Origin: Palaemon carinicauda
Taxonomy: Eukaryota > Arthropoda > Malacostraca > Decapoda > Palaemonidae
Reading direction: 5' to 3'
Length of the DNA stretch: 64,000 nt
Assembly (NCBI RefSeq): GCF_036898095.1
Contig: NC_090743.1
Span: 20,267,479-20,331,478, forward strand
Numbering within the stretch: the first letter of the stretch is position 1; the number at the start of each line of letters is the position of its first letter. Of the stretch, positions 11,940-22,271 are shown piece after piece. The position numbers and the translations under genes were made by a program. The notes under the pieces were generated by a model. That model ran no database searches and was not told the DNA's origin. It saw nothing but the letters and a program-made list of their open reading frames with translations.

Positions 11940-12954
11940 CTCTGAAGATTTTCACAAGAAGCTGCGAAAAGGATCTCTGGTCACTTATGACAGTCCTCTG
12001 CCTCGATATACCAGGCAAAATGGAACGTCTTTTGTAGGTGGTGTCATGGCTGGGATATCTCTCCCCTCGATGCCTCTTTTCCTGTAATAGCGGAGTTTCT
12101 GATTTTTTTTTGGGAGGAAAAACACCTTTAAGTCTTGGCGGTGAAAGGCTATCGCACAGCCTTAAGCCTAGTCTTTAGATTGAATGGAGTGAACCTTTCC
12201 TTTTCGTTGGAACTTTTTCTCATATGTAGTTATGATCTCTTGCCCCCAGTCAGACATAAGACCTCCTCCTTGGAACGTGGTTTGCGTCTTGGTCTTTGAA
12301 GGGACCTCCCTACAACCATTACGGCATGCAACAGACCATAATGTCACTCTGAAGACAGCGTTTTTACTCTTTAGCATCGGCTAAGAGAGTCTGTGAACTT
12401 TATGGTCTCTCGTATAACGTCGCCCATTCAGGGGGATGGTGGGGGGGGGGTCACACTCGGCTTCATCACTGGGTTTATTGCAAAGATTCAAAATCTAGGG
12501 GTACTGGACTCTAGATTCGGTCCGTTAAAGATGAAGTCTACGTTCTGTAACCAATGATGCTGATAAATTGTTACTATGCCTTGTAAGGAGATTGAGGTAC
12601 TACAGTACCTTAAATGTACAGCAACATCCTGACCTCAACTAACATTGTAATTAGTTAGTTCAGGTAGAAATAAAAGGAGGATCACATCAAAAATAAGTTT
12701 CAGCATGGGTATGCATGGTCATTGACCGGGCTATCAATCCTGACTGTCCTCTGGCTTGCAGACCCAGAGCTCATGATGTCAGGGGTATCGATACATTCAG
12801 GGCATTCAAAAGCAACTTCTCCATGTTGCAACTTTTACAGGCAGCTGTTTGGAATCATCAAACTACGTACACAGCACACTATCTACAAGATGTAACCCCC
12901 AGGAGACTTAAGTTTTATATCGGTCCTGTCGTAGCCACTCAACAAGTGATTTAA
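11940..12954 (+). pseudogene. DIRS tyrosine recombinase, copy D1
   Basis: The first part, to about 12560, is readable only in shifting frames aligned to copies A and B (GELHGL-type region at about 12370-12420). The last open frame, 12715-12954, keeps the catalytic HDVR (HxxR) and the HYLQDV tyrosine. It ends with IGPVVATQQVI and a stop. The enzyme normally integrates the circular DNA intermediate by site-specific recombination. Multiple indels make this copy dead. Confidence 0.8.
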
Positions 12955-13420
12955 AGTACCTTGGGCTCCTTATTGGACGGGTAGCAGTTGGTTGAAGGGG
13001 TTGGTTACACTGTTTAAGTATGGCATGAATGAAAGTATGTCTGGCCTTTTTTCCTTTCTTCATCTTCCCCTCTCTTGGGTTACAGTGCCATGAGTCCCTC
13101 TGCAAACTGGCTTCAACTATTGAAAGTAATAACCACTTCCCTTGTGTAGCCTAATATAATTTGTTAATATACTTGAGCACGTCCCCAATGTTTTCTGCAA
13201 GGTAAACTTTGGGAAACTTCTTTATGTGCAATATTTTCTAAACGTTCTTACCTAGACGTTCATAAGCTATATCTCGCATCTAGTTTGCTCAGCCCGCTAT
13301 TATTCTTTTTGTATTGATAAGCGAGGTGGCAAGGGTTCCCTCTTACAGTCTAATACTGTACTAGGCAAACCAGGTCAGTGACTATGCCAGTAGTTGGACT
13401 TATCCACCCACCTAAGGGTG

Positions 13421-13784
13421 AGTCATCCATGATAAATCATGTAAGGTTTGTTAGTTTGGTGAACAAATGACATTCATAGATATTGTAATTTGCATTTTTC
13501 CCTAAAACAAATCTGGCGTTATTTATACAAATAGTCCCGTCATCATCTTTCCCCTAATAAGTCTTGCCGACAATGAAAAAGTAACTAGTTCACCACTCCG
13601 TGAGTAGATATACAGATGGCTGTTACTAATAGCCACCCCCTACCCAGTCTCTGGGTAGGGTTGCCACCTTGCACCCAAAAGTCTAATTGGCTACCTTCAA
13701 GCTTTGCCGAAAAAATATCCATAATAAATAACTCGAGGTTTGTATTAGTTAAGGAAGAATACAAATTATTTACGAATTTGTCAT
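13421..13784 (+). repeat. DIRS internal complementary region and right ITR, D1
   Basis: The left-end complement (ggtttgttagtttggtgaaca) abuts the right-end complement (gacattcatagatattg...tttttccctaaaacaaa). The latter is a degenerate reverse complement of the element end at 13732-13784 (aatacaaatta...gaatttgtcat). Confidence 0.75.
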
Positions 13785-13802
13785 CTTAAGTCTGTCTTTC
13801 AG

Positions 13803-14065
13803 GATAAAAGATGTGTAATATAATTTCCGGACCCTCTTCACACAAGAGAACAACGGACATTTTTGTAGCAGAACCACCTGAATCTGCTAGTAAATATGCT
13901 AAGACAGATCAAGATGATGCTTGCAATATTGGTGGAGAAACTGCAACCTCAAAAAGAAACCCACTTCAATAACGTTCTCAAAAGACCTGCAATTTCCTGG
14001 CCCAAATATATGAAGAATTGGGGCAGCTAAACACCAAGTTCGGCAACCTTTATGAATGCATACAG
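13803..14065 (+). other. Exon-like coding segment, unit 1
   Basis: A 3' splice-like signal (tctgtctttcag, AG at 13801-13802) precedes ATG at 13811. The frame runs 53 codons to a TAA (13970-13972), then 31 further codons in the same frame to tacag|gtaag, a consensus-like donor at 14066. The text after the stop (FLAQIYEELGQL, FGNLYECIQ) looks coding and helical. The unit 2 counterpart differs at two positions, both synonymous (GAC/GAT, CCA/CCT). It could be a captured host exon or an unrecognised transposon ORF. No family is recognised. Confidence 0.4.
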
Positions 14066-14145
14066 GTAAGCCAAACACTCTGATCAAGTTCACAAAATCT
14101 GCAGGCTAAATGTTACTGAAATGAAGTTAAAAGAGCTCAGAACTT

Positions 14146-14316
14146 AGAGCAATTGTAGAACTAATGAGCTGCAGGATACAGAGCAACGTAGAAACTATAT
14201 CTTCAAATGTTAGCAGGTGCATAGCTTGTAAAGTTGCAGACTTTTCTTTTCATCGCTGCCACTTTGGCAATAATTCATCATGTCTATTACAATTTTTGTG
14301 TGGAAGTTGTACATAG
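14146..14316 (+). other. Cys-rich ORF tail, unit 1
   Basis: 56 codons to a TAG. CIACKVADFSFHRCHF followed by CLLQFLCGSC gives a CxxC...HxxCH...C...CxxC spacing suggestive of a zinc-binding fold. It lies about 80 bp downstream of the exon-like segment and may belong to the same gene. Frames upstream are broken differently in the two units. Confidence 0.35.
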
Positions 14317-14591
14317 CACATTACATTAAAACTTCCTGATTTCTCAACACTTCTTAGAGAGTAGTGATGCCTTTTAAAACCAGGAACATTGTCTTCAAAC
14401 TTTATAACTCTTGAGATTTGTATGGGCTCTTAGTTTGCCTTATCCAAGGATTAGAAGCACAATCTATCATTTTTGGTTCTGGTTAATTAAGTCTACTGTT
14501 ATGAGTAGGGATTTCTGGAATAGTAGGCATGTCAGACCTTTAAGCAAGTAAGATTTTGAAACCCTCAAAGGGTGGCTGACTGTAGGTGGGC

Positions 14592-15014
14592 TCTGCAATT
14601 TGGTCGTTTGAATGAAGAGAAAAAGAAGTTTTGGAAAGAAGTGAAGAGAGTAACGAGGGGTGGATTGAGAAATGGAGATAGTGAAAGATGAAAATGGAAG
14701 GTTGAGAGAGGAGGCAAGGAAAAGGTGGGTTGAATATTTTGAAAGGTTGCTAATGTTGAGGATAATAGAGAGGCAGGTATAATTGCAGTTGCAGGTGTTG
14801 CGGTAAGTGATGTGAGATGAGAATGAGAGTTACAACAAAGGAAGTGAAGAGAGCGCTAGATGAAATGAGTGCAGGAAAGGCACCTGGTATGAATTGGATG
14901 AGGACTGAGATGTTAAAGGAATGGGGTGTAACTGTACAGTACTTGATTGGTTGATGAGTTTGTTTTGTTGTCAATGGTACCAGTAGATTGGGTGTGTGCT
15001 TGTATTGTTCTGCC
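14592..15014 (+). pseudogene. LINE RT N-terminal fragment, unit 1
   Basis: Readable in shifted frames: FGRLNEEKKKFWKEVKRV, ARKRWVEYFERLL, then a KRALDEMSAGKAPG-like block and VDWVCACIVL. These match the region just before the first RT motif of an arthropod LINE (KAPGMDG and W-R-K-G segments). The fragment ends exactly where the Gypsy LTR starts, so the LTR element inserted into this LINE. Confidence 0.7.
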
Positions 15015-15340
15015 TGTGAGGTATGAGAGACAGACCATAGTCAAGAAATGCTATATTTCCAAGACAGGTCGAATACATTGACCTCTGCCGACGGAATTAT
15101 AGTAACCTGGATAGGTGACTGTCCGACCGTGAACAGGTTAGAATTGCGGGACATTTATGTTTTCTTACATTGACTTTATGGTTAATATAAAAGCCTATAC
15201 TTGACATTAATGAGTCTTACGTAAAAATGAAGGGCAGGTGGTGATGCGCCTAAATGTATGAACAATATTTACAGGGTATTTACACAGAATATGTACTAAG
15301 GTAAAAAGTGCTACAATCGTTGTAAAACATTGTCCTTACA
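15015..15340 (-). repeat. Ty3/Gypsy 3' LTR (326 bp)
   Basis: On the minus strand the segment begins tgtaaggacaatg and ends ctcaca (TG...CA), immediately downstream of a polypurine tract. A TATA-like tttatatt lies inside. Its outer edge abuts LINE sequence. Confidence 0.75.
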
Positions 15341-15357
15341 ACTACTCCCCTCCCCCA
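15341..15357 (-). other. Polypurine tract of the Gypsy element
   Basis: The minus strand reads gggggaggggagtag directly before the LTR, the usual position of the plus-strand primer for reverse transcription. Confidence 0.75.
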
Positions 15358-15434
15358 AGACAATTATTAAAAAGGAAACATTTTTTTTATGATTGTATGA
15401 AAAGGACATGAATGGGTCAATATAAATATGTATT

Positions 15435-16308
15435 TTAATCTCTGTAGCGAGACGGGAGTTGCAGGCAGCCCCTTCGTCGGGACACTAGGACTGGAGGGCT
15501 GTTACCCTCGATACGTGGTTGCAGGATGCCGCCCTGGTGGGTCGAACCAGGGGGTTTGACTGCTGGTTGTGATTTCTTTGAACCACGTATGGTCAGGCTT
15601 CTTGTGTCCTCTGTTTGTTCTGGGGAGGCACTCGGTAGGCGCCGCCCTTGTTGCTTGTGTGCGTCGATGTCGCCTTCTATATGAGCAGGCTTTAATCTAT
15701 CCACGGTCAGCCAGTCTTCTGCTCCGTGGACCATGATTTTAAATGCCTTCTTCATCCTCTCCAGCATGCGATAGGACACTTTGTAAGGACGTGAGAGGGG
15801 GAGGCGCTGACTGTCCTGTCTGGTGAAGACGTAGGGGCAGTTGTCTAGCGAGGCAGGCCTGAAATGTTTTATCTTGTCCGCGTATGTTTTGTGGCAGGGC
15901 ATGAATTTTCCTGCCCTTTCCCGTAGCTGGTTAAGGCTGACATCATCGGTGTTTGGATTGGAGGGAAAGAACTCGCCAGGGACCACAAGTGTCTCCCCAT
16001 AGACTTTTTCTGCTAAAGAGGTGTTGCCGTTTGCTTTCGGGGTCATTCGAAGACTGAGGAGGGCCTAGGGAAGTTGCTTGACCAAATGCTCATCTGTGCA
16101 TCGGACCCTTAAGGCCACCTTGAGGGACCAGGGCTTCTCCATGCTATTGGCTAAGGGGTTGTAGGCTGTCGTGCTGTGCAGGTTGGTTCCCATCGGGCGT
16201 GCGAGGGACGCCCACAGGTCCGAGATGAAAGCGGGGCCTCTGTCGGTTGTCATATCGTCTGGGACCCCGAAACGGCTGACCCAAGTGGAGAAAAAGGCCG
16301 AGACCCTT
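15435..16308 (-). pseudogene. Ty3/Gypsy integrase C-terminus, unit 2
   Basis: This copy is longer than in unit 1. The rve-core trace starts with SAFFSTWVSRFGVPDD near 16305 and continues to TTDRGPAFISDLW, HSTTAYNPLANSM and the shared in-frame TAG at about 16065. A 203-codon open frame then runs to 15435 with SLAEKVYGETLVVPGEF, PYVFTRQDS, the VDRLKPAH block and a proline/arginine-rich tail. The stop lies about 80 bp before the polypurine tract, so this is the natural polyprotein end. The element is truncated at 16308 by DIRS sequence. Confidence 0.85.
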
Positions 16309-18444
16309 AAGCTCTATGACCAGATGCATTCTAATAACGGTGAAACAACTTCGATGTGTACTCCTTTCCCCCTTTCTGTCTGATGAGCAGATTGCTCAAC
16401 AGAATCCAAGTTTCCAAATATCTACTGATGATCCTCTTTGGCATCACACAGAAGGGTTCCCGGACCTTCTGCATCTTCTCTTAGATCTCTCAATAGAGCT
16501 ACCCCCATTACCCAATCTACTCAAGCAACCACACGCGAACATCTATAACAGGACGGTTCCATTTCTTTGGCTTCATGCCTGGAGTCTTTCCAGCATCTCC
16601 TTTCTCTGAAGATTTTCACAAGAAGCTGCGAAAAGGATCTCTGGTCTCTTATGACAGTCCTCTGCCTCGATATACCAGGCAAAATGGAACGTCTTTTGTA
16701 GGTGGTGTCATGGCTGGGATATCTCTCCCCTCGATGCCTCTTTTCCTGTAATAGCAGAGTTTCTGATTTTTCTTTGGGAGGAAAAACACCTTGAAGTCTT
16801 GGCGGTGAAAGGCTATCGCACAGCCTTAAGCCTAGTCTTTAGATTGAATGGAGTGAACCTTTCCTCTTCGTTGGAACTTTTTCTCATATGTAGTTATGAT
16901 CTCTTGCCCCCAGTCAGACATAAGACCTCCTCCTTGGAACGTGGTTTGCGTCTTGGTCTTTGAAGGGACCTCCCTACAACCATTACGGCATGCAACAGAC
17001 CATAATGTCACTCTGAAGACAGCGTTTTTACTCTTTTGCGTCGGCTAAGAGAGTCGGTGAACTTTATGGTCTCTCGTATAACGTCGCCCATTCAGGGGGA
17101 TGGGGGGGGGTCACTCTCGGCTTCATCACTGGGTTTATTGCAAAGATTCAAAATCTAGGGGTACTGGACTCTAGATTCGGTCCGTTAAAGATGAAGTCTA
17201 CGTTCTGTAACCAATGCTGCTGATAAATTGTTACTATGCCTTGTAAGGAGTTTGAGGTACTACAGTACCTTAAATGTACAGCAACAACCTGACCTCAACT
17301 AACATTGTAATTGGTTAGTTCAGGTAGAAATAAAAGGAGGATCACATCAAAAAACAGTTTCAGCATGGGTATGCATGGTCATTGACCGGGCTATCAATCC
17401 TGACCGTCCTCTGGCTTGCAGACCCAGAGCTCATGATGTCAGGGGTATCGATACATTCAGGGCATTCAAAAGCAACTTCTGCATGTTGCAACTTTTACAG
17501 GCAGCTGTTTGGAATCATCAAACTACGTACACAGCACACTATCTACAAGATGTAACCCCCAGGAGACTTAAGTTTTATATCGGTCCTGTTGTAGCCACTC
17601 AACAAGTGATTTAAAGTACCTTGGGCTCCTTATTGGACGGGTAGCAGTTGGTTGAAGGGGTTGGTTACACGGTTTAAGTATGGCATTAATGAAAGTATGT
17701 CTGGCCTTTTTTCCTTTCTTCAGCTTCCCCTCTCTTGGGTTACAGTGCCATGAGTCCCTCTGCAAACTGGCTTCAACTATTGAAAGTAATAACCACTTCC
17801 CTTGTGTAGCCTAATATAATTTATGTTAATATACTTGAGCACGTCCCCAATGTTTTCTGCAAGGTAAACTTTGGGAAACTTCTTTATGTGCAATATTTTC
17901 TACGTTCTTACCTAGACGTTCATAAGCTATATCTCGCATCTAGTTTGCTCAGCCCTCTATTATTCTTTTTGTATTGATAAGCGAGGTGGCAAGGGTTCCC
18001 TCTTACAGTCTAATACTGTACTAGGGTAACCAGGTCAGTGACTATGCCAGTAGTTGGACTTATCCACCCACCTAAGGGTGAGTCATCCATGATAAATAAT
18101 GTAAGTTTTGTTAGTTTGGTGAACAAATGACATTCGTAGATACTGTAATTTGCATTTTTCCCTAAAACAAATCTGGCGTTATTTATACAAATAGTCCCGT
18201 CATCACCTTTCCCCTAATAAGTCTTGCTGACAATGAAAAAGTAACTAGTTCACCACTCCGTGAGTAGATATACAGATGGCTGTTACTAATAGCCACCCCC
18301 TACCCAGTCTCTGGGTAGGGTTGCCATCTTGCACCCAAAAGTCTAATTGGCTACCTTCTAGCTTTGCCAAAAAAATATCCATAATAAATAACTCGAGGTT
18401 TGTATTAGTCAAGGAAGAATACAAATTATTTACGAATTTGTCAT
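16309..18444 (+). mobile_element. DIRS1-like 3' half, copy D2
   Basis: The duplicate of D1, with the same start point inside the RNase H/recombinase linker and the same decayed recombinase. The final frame (17375-17614) keeps HDVR and HYLQDV. The internal complementary region (about 18081-18188) and right ITR are present, and the copy ends at tttgtcat (18444). Confidence 0.85.
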
Positions 18445-18462
18445 CTTAAGTCTGTCTTTCAG

Positions 18463-18725
18463 GATAAAAGATGTGTAATATAATTTCCGGACCCTCTTCA
18501 CACAAGAGAACAACGGATATTTTTGTAGCAGAACCTCCTGAATCTGCTAGTAAATATGCTAAGACAGATCAAGATGATGCTTGCAATATTGGTGGAGAAA
18601 CTGCAACCTCAAAAAGAAACCCACTTCAATAACGTTCTCAAAAGACCTGCAATTTCCTGGCCCAAATATATGAAGAATTGGGGCAGCTAAACACCAAGTT
18701 CGGCAACCTTTATGAATGCATACAG
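18463..18725 (+). other. Exon-like coding segment, unit 2
   Basis: ATG at 18471 after tctttcag. It has the same TAA after 53 codons and the same gtaag donor after tacag (18721-18725). The two differences from unit 1 are synonymous. Confidence 0.4.
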
Positions 18726-18805
18726 GTAAGCCAAACACTCGGATAAAGTTCACAAAATCTGCAGGCTAAATGTTACTGAAATGAAGTTAAGAGCTCAGAA
18801 CTTAA

Positions 18806-18976
18806 AGAGCAATTGTAGAACTAATGAGCTGCAGGATACAGAGCAACGTAGAAACTATATCTTCAAATGTTAGCAGGTGCATATCTTGTAAAGTTGCAGA
18901 CTTTTCTTTTCATCGCTGCCACTTTGGCAATAATTCATCATGTCTATTAGAATTTTTGTGTGGAAGTTGTACATAG
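18806..18976 (+). other. Cys-rich ORF tail, unit 2
   Basis: All cysteines of the unit 1 ORF are kept (CISCKVADFSFHRC, CLLEFLCGSC). The two coding differences (A to S, Q to E) avoid the putative ligands. A stop lies immediately upstream in this copy. Confidence 0.35.
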
Positions 18977-19239
18977 CACATTACATTAAAACTTCCCGAT
19001 TTCTCAACACTTCTTAGAGAGTAGTGATGCCTTTTAAAACCAGGAACATTGTCTTCAAACGTTATAACTTTTGAGATTTGTATGGGCTCTTAGTTTGCCT
19101 TATCCAAGTATTAGAAGCACAATCTATCATTTTTGGTTCTGGTTAATTAAGTCTACTGTTATGAGTAGGGATTTCTGGAATAGTAGGCATGTCAGACCTT
19201 TAAGCAAGTCAGATTTTGAAACCCTCAAAGGGTGGCTGA

Positions 19240-19676
19240 CTGTAGGTGGGCTCAGCAATTTGGTCGTTTGAATGAAGAGAAAAAGAAGTTTTGGAAAGAA
19301 GTGAAGAGAGTAACGAGGGGTGGATTGAGAATTGAAGAGATAGTGAAAGATGAAAATGGAAGGTTGAGAGAGGAGGCAAGGAAAAGGTGGGTTGAATATT
19401 TTGAAAGGTTGCTAATGTTGAGGATAATAGAGAGGCAGGTATAATTGCAGTTGCAGGTGTTGCGGTAAGTGATGTGAGATGAGAATGAGAGTTACAAGAG
19501 AGGAAGTGAAGAGAGCGCTAGATGAAATGAGTGCAGGAAAGGCACCTGGTATGAATTGGATGAGGACTGAGATGTTAAAGGAATGGGGTGTAACTGTACA
19601 GTACTTGATTGGTTAGTGAGTTCGTTTTGTTGTCAATGGTACCAGTAGATTGGGTGTGTGCGTGTATTGTTCTGCC
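19240..19676 (+). pseudogene. LINE RT N-terminal fragment, unit 2
   Basis: The duplicate of the unit 1 fragment. The open frame 19232-19444 reads FWKEVKRVTRGGLRIEEI and RWVEYFERLLML, better preserved than unit 1, where a frameshift follows GGLRN. It ends at the LTR. Confidence 0.7.
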
Positions 19677-19870
19677 TGTGAGGTATGAGAGACAGACCAT
19701 AGTCAAGAAATGCTATATTTCCAAGACAGGTCGAATAGATTGACCTCTGCCGACGTAATTATAGTAACCTGGATAGGTGACTGTCCGACCGTGAACAGGT
19801 GAGAATTGCGGTGCATTTGTGTTTTCTTACATTGACTTTATGGTTAATATAAAAGCCCACGCTTGACATT
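19677..19870 (-). repeat. Gypsy LTR, truncated, unit 2
   Basis: Matches 15015-15208 of the full LTR and then stops at ttgacattaa, where DIRS gag sequence begins. Confidence 0.8.
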
Positions 19871-20307
19871 AAAGCGTCTTGGTGCAATCTGAGGACCTGT
19901 CCAAAGAAAACACCAGGAAGGTACGGGAGACATTCTTACTCTCTGGCACGCAGACCATCGAGTTTCTGGCCCACCAAGTCTCGAGCTTGTGGGCCAATAC
20001 GATCCTGAAACGTCAAGACGCAGTTGCCGAGAGGTTCCACCAGAAAGTCCCCAGTTCCGACGTTAGCAGGCTCAGACACACTTCCGTGCTTGGTAAGAGT
20101 CTGTTCGAGCCTAAGGACTTGGAGCTAGCCGCTGAGAGGTGGAGGAAGTCCAACCAAGACTCCCTCCTCCATAGGGCCCTGACATCAAGGCCCTACAAAC
20201 CTCCAGCAACTCAACATCCCCGTCCAGCTAAGAATACGAAAAAGACTACAGCAGCGAAGCCAAAGGTGTCTAAGCCCTTTCCTGTCAAGGACAGGAAGGG
20301 GAGGTAA
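19871..20307 (+). pseudogene. DIRS gag-like protein, C-terminal part, copy A
   Basis: The open frame runs to a TAA at 20305-20307. LVQSEDLSKENTRK, SGTQTIEFLAHQVSSLWAN and SLFEPKDLELAAERWRKSN align block by block with copy B, followed by a Lys/Pro-rich basic tail (KTTAAKPKVSKPFP). Presumed nucleic-acid-binding structural protein of the element. The N-terminal two thirds are missing at the junction with the Gypsy LTR. No ATG is implied at 19879. Confidence 0.8.
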
Positions 20308-20372
20308 AAATCCTAGAGGGAGCGGCCGAGTCCGTAAACGCTAGGACTGGCAGTCCCCCTGCATGTCCACCA

Positions 20373-21440
20373 GTGGGGGGATGCCTACCAAGTTGCGCGA
20401 CAAAGTGGCAGCAACTCGGGGCACATAACTGGACGATTTCCGTGATCGCTCGGGGTTATCGCGTCCCGTTCACATCCTCTCTACCTCCCCTGACAGCGAG
20501 GCCAGTGTCATTGAGCTCCCTTACCATGGGATCGGTAAGGGGGCAAGCCCTCCGGGCGGAAGTCAAGACCATGTTGAAGAAGGACGCTCTCCAAGAGGTG
20601 GCAGACGGGTCCCCAGGCTTCTACAGTCGACACTTTCTTGTAAAGAAGGCGTCTGGAGGCTGGAGACCAGTCATCGACCTCTCGACCCTGAACGGGTTTG
20701 TCAAACAGACTCCGTTCAGCATGGAGACGGCTGACACGGTCAGAGTTGCAGTGAGACCGCAAGACTTCATGTGTACACTGGACCTGAAGGACGCGTACTT
20801 CCAGATCCCAGTCCATCCATCTTCCAGGAAGTACCTAAGATTTTGCCTTGAAACAAGATCTACCAGTTCAAGGTGCTGTGCTTCGGTCTCTCCACAGCTC
20901 CTCAGGTGTTCACTTGAGTGTTCACCCTGATTTCATCGTGGGCTCACAGGATCGGTATCCGTCTCCTCCGTTACCTGGACGACTGACTGATCCTAGCAGA
21001 CTCGGAGGCAACCCTTCCTCGCCACCGAAACAGGCTTCTCGAGCTTTGCCAGGATCTGGGGATCATGGTAAATCTCGAAGTCCTCTCTGCAGCCCTCCCA
21101 GAAACTGGTATACCTAGGCCTTTCCATCAGACGACAGGATAGCAAGGCTGAGGAAGGTCGCAAGGCCTTTCCTCAAACGAGAAGAACTTCCAGCCCAAAC
21201 GTGGTTACGTCTCCTCGGCCACCTCTCCTCCTTGGCCCGTCTGGTTCCCAATGGTCGCCTCAGAATGAGATCCCTCCAGTGGAGACTCAAGTCTCTGTGG
21301 AATCAAGGACACGATTCCCCGGACTTTCTGATCCCTATGGGTCCTGCGGAACAGACGGACCTTCTGTGGTGGCTAGCAGACGAGAACTTACGAAAAGGTG
21401 TGGAGCTTCTCGTCCTTCCCCCGGATTTGATGTTGACGAA
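20373..21440 (+). pseudogene. DIRS reverse transcriptase, copy A
   Basis: The frame from 20373 has WRPVIDLSTLN, FMCTLDLKDAYFQIPVHP (motif A) and then a 1-base deletion near 20850. After it come FKVLCFGLSTAPQVFT, a TGA, and RYLDD (motif C, YLDD) followed by TGA in place of TGG. A deletion of about 30 bp lies near 21118 relative to copy B. LLGHLSSLARLVPNGRLRMRS then runs toward RNase H. Three inactivating lesions are visible. Confidence 0.85.
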
Positions 21441-22260
21441 CAAAGATAGGGTGGGGGTCCCACGTTCTGAACCACAGAACCTCAGGCCTGTGGTCAGAAT
21501 CAGAAAGGTACCTCCACATAAACCTGCTAGAAATGAAGGCCGTATCCCTGGCACTTCAGCAGTTCCATCAGGTCCTGGCGGGCCACTCTGTGGTGGTGAT
21601 GAGCGACAACACCACAGTAGTAGCTTACATCAACAAGCAGGGAGGTACCTTCTCGGAACTGCTATCCCATCTTGCAGTAGAGATACTGAGATGGTCCAAA
21701 GTCCACTCGGTCACACTTTCAGCTTGCTTCATTCCAGGCAAAAGGAATGTGTTCGCCGACAGTCTGAGCAGAGCGACGCAGATAGTGAATACCGAATGGT
21801 CTTTGGATCCTCAAGTAGCCAATAAAGTCCTGACTTTGTGAGGTTCCCCGACTGTGGATCTGTTCGCTACAGCGCTGAACTTCAAGCTCCCGCTGTACTG
21901 CTCCCCAGTCCCGGACCCCAAGGCTCTATGGCAAGATTCCTTCCAACAACAGTGGGACAACATCGACGTTTACGCCTTTCCCCCGTTCTGTCTGATGAGG
22001 AGGGTGCTCAACAAGACCAGAATATCTGTCAATCTATCGATGACCCTGATAGCTCCGCTATGGCATCTCGCAGAGTGGTTTCCGGACCTCCTGCAACTCC
22101 TGACGGAATCCTGACGGAGCCCCTGAGAGAACTGCCTCCACGTCACGGGCTACTCAAACAACCACACGCCAACATCTTCCACAAAGCCGTAGCTTCGCTT
22201 CGACTTCACGCCTGGAGACTCTCCAGCACCTCCTCGCTGAGAGAGGATTTTCACAACAAG
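21440..22260 (+). pseudogene. DIRS RNase H and linker, copy A
   Basis: The 21533-21841 frame contains EMKAVSLALQQF, VVVMSDNTTVVAYINKQGGT and NVFADSLSRA: catalytic acidic residues E, D and the final D. The TGA at 21839 replaces the TGG of copy B, after which the same frame continues (SPTVDLFATALN, YAFPPFCLMRR) to 22114. Confidence 0.8.
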
Positions 22261-22271
22261 TTGCGAATAGG

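Larger units (their letters stand above)
11646..13784 (+). mobile_element. DIRS1-like 3' half, copy D1
   Basis: Plus-strand remnant starting inside the RNase H-to-recombinase linker (YDQMHSNNGETTS, the counterpart of WQDAFQQRWDNID in copy B). It continues through a decayed tyrosine recombinase (to 12954), a 3' UTR alignable with copy B, an internal complementary region (about 13421-13528) and the right inverted terminal repeat, ending at tttgtcat (13784). Confidence 0.85.
10983..19870. repeat. Tandem duplication, period about 4.66 kb
   Basis: 10983-15213 and 15646-19870 are near-identical (about 98-99% by eye) at a constant offset of 4660-4663 bp. The 15214-15645 stretch is the part of unit 1 whose counterpart is absent after unit 2. 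Shared lesions, such as the same in-frame TAG in the integrase, show the duplication followed the decay. Left (10983) and right (19870) edges are abrupt; the right edge joins DIRS copy A. Confidence 0.95.
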
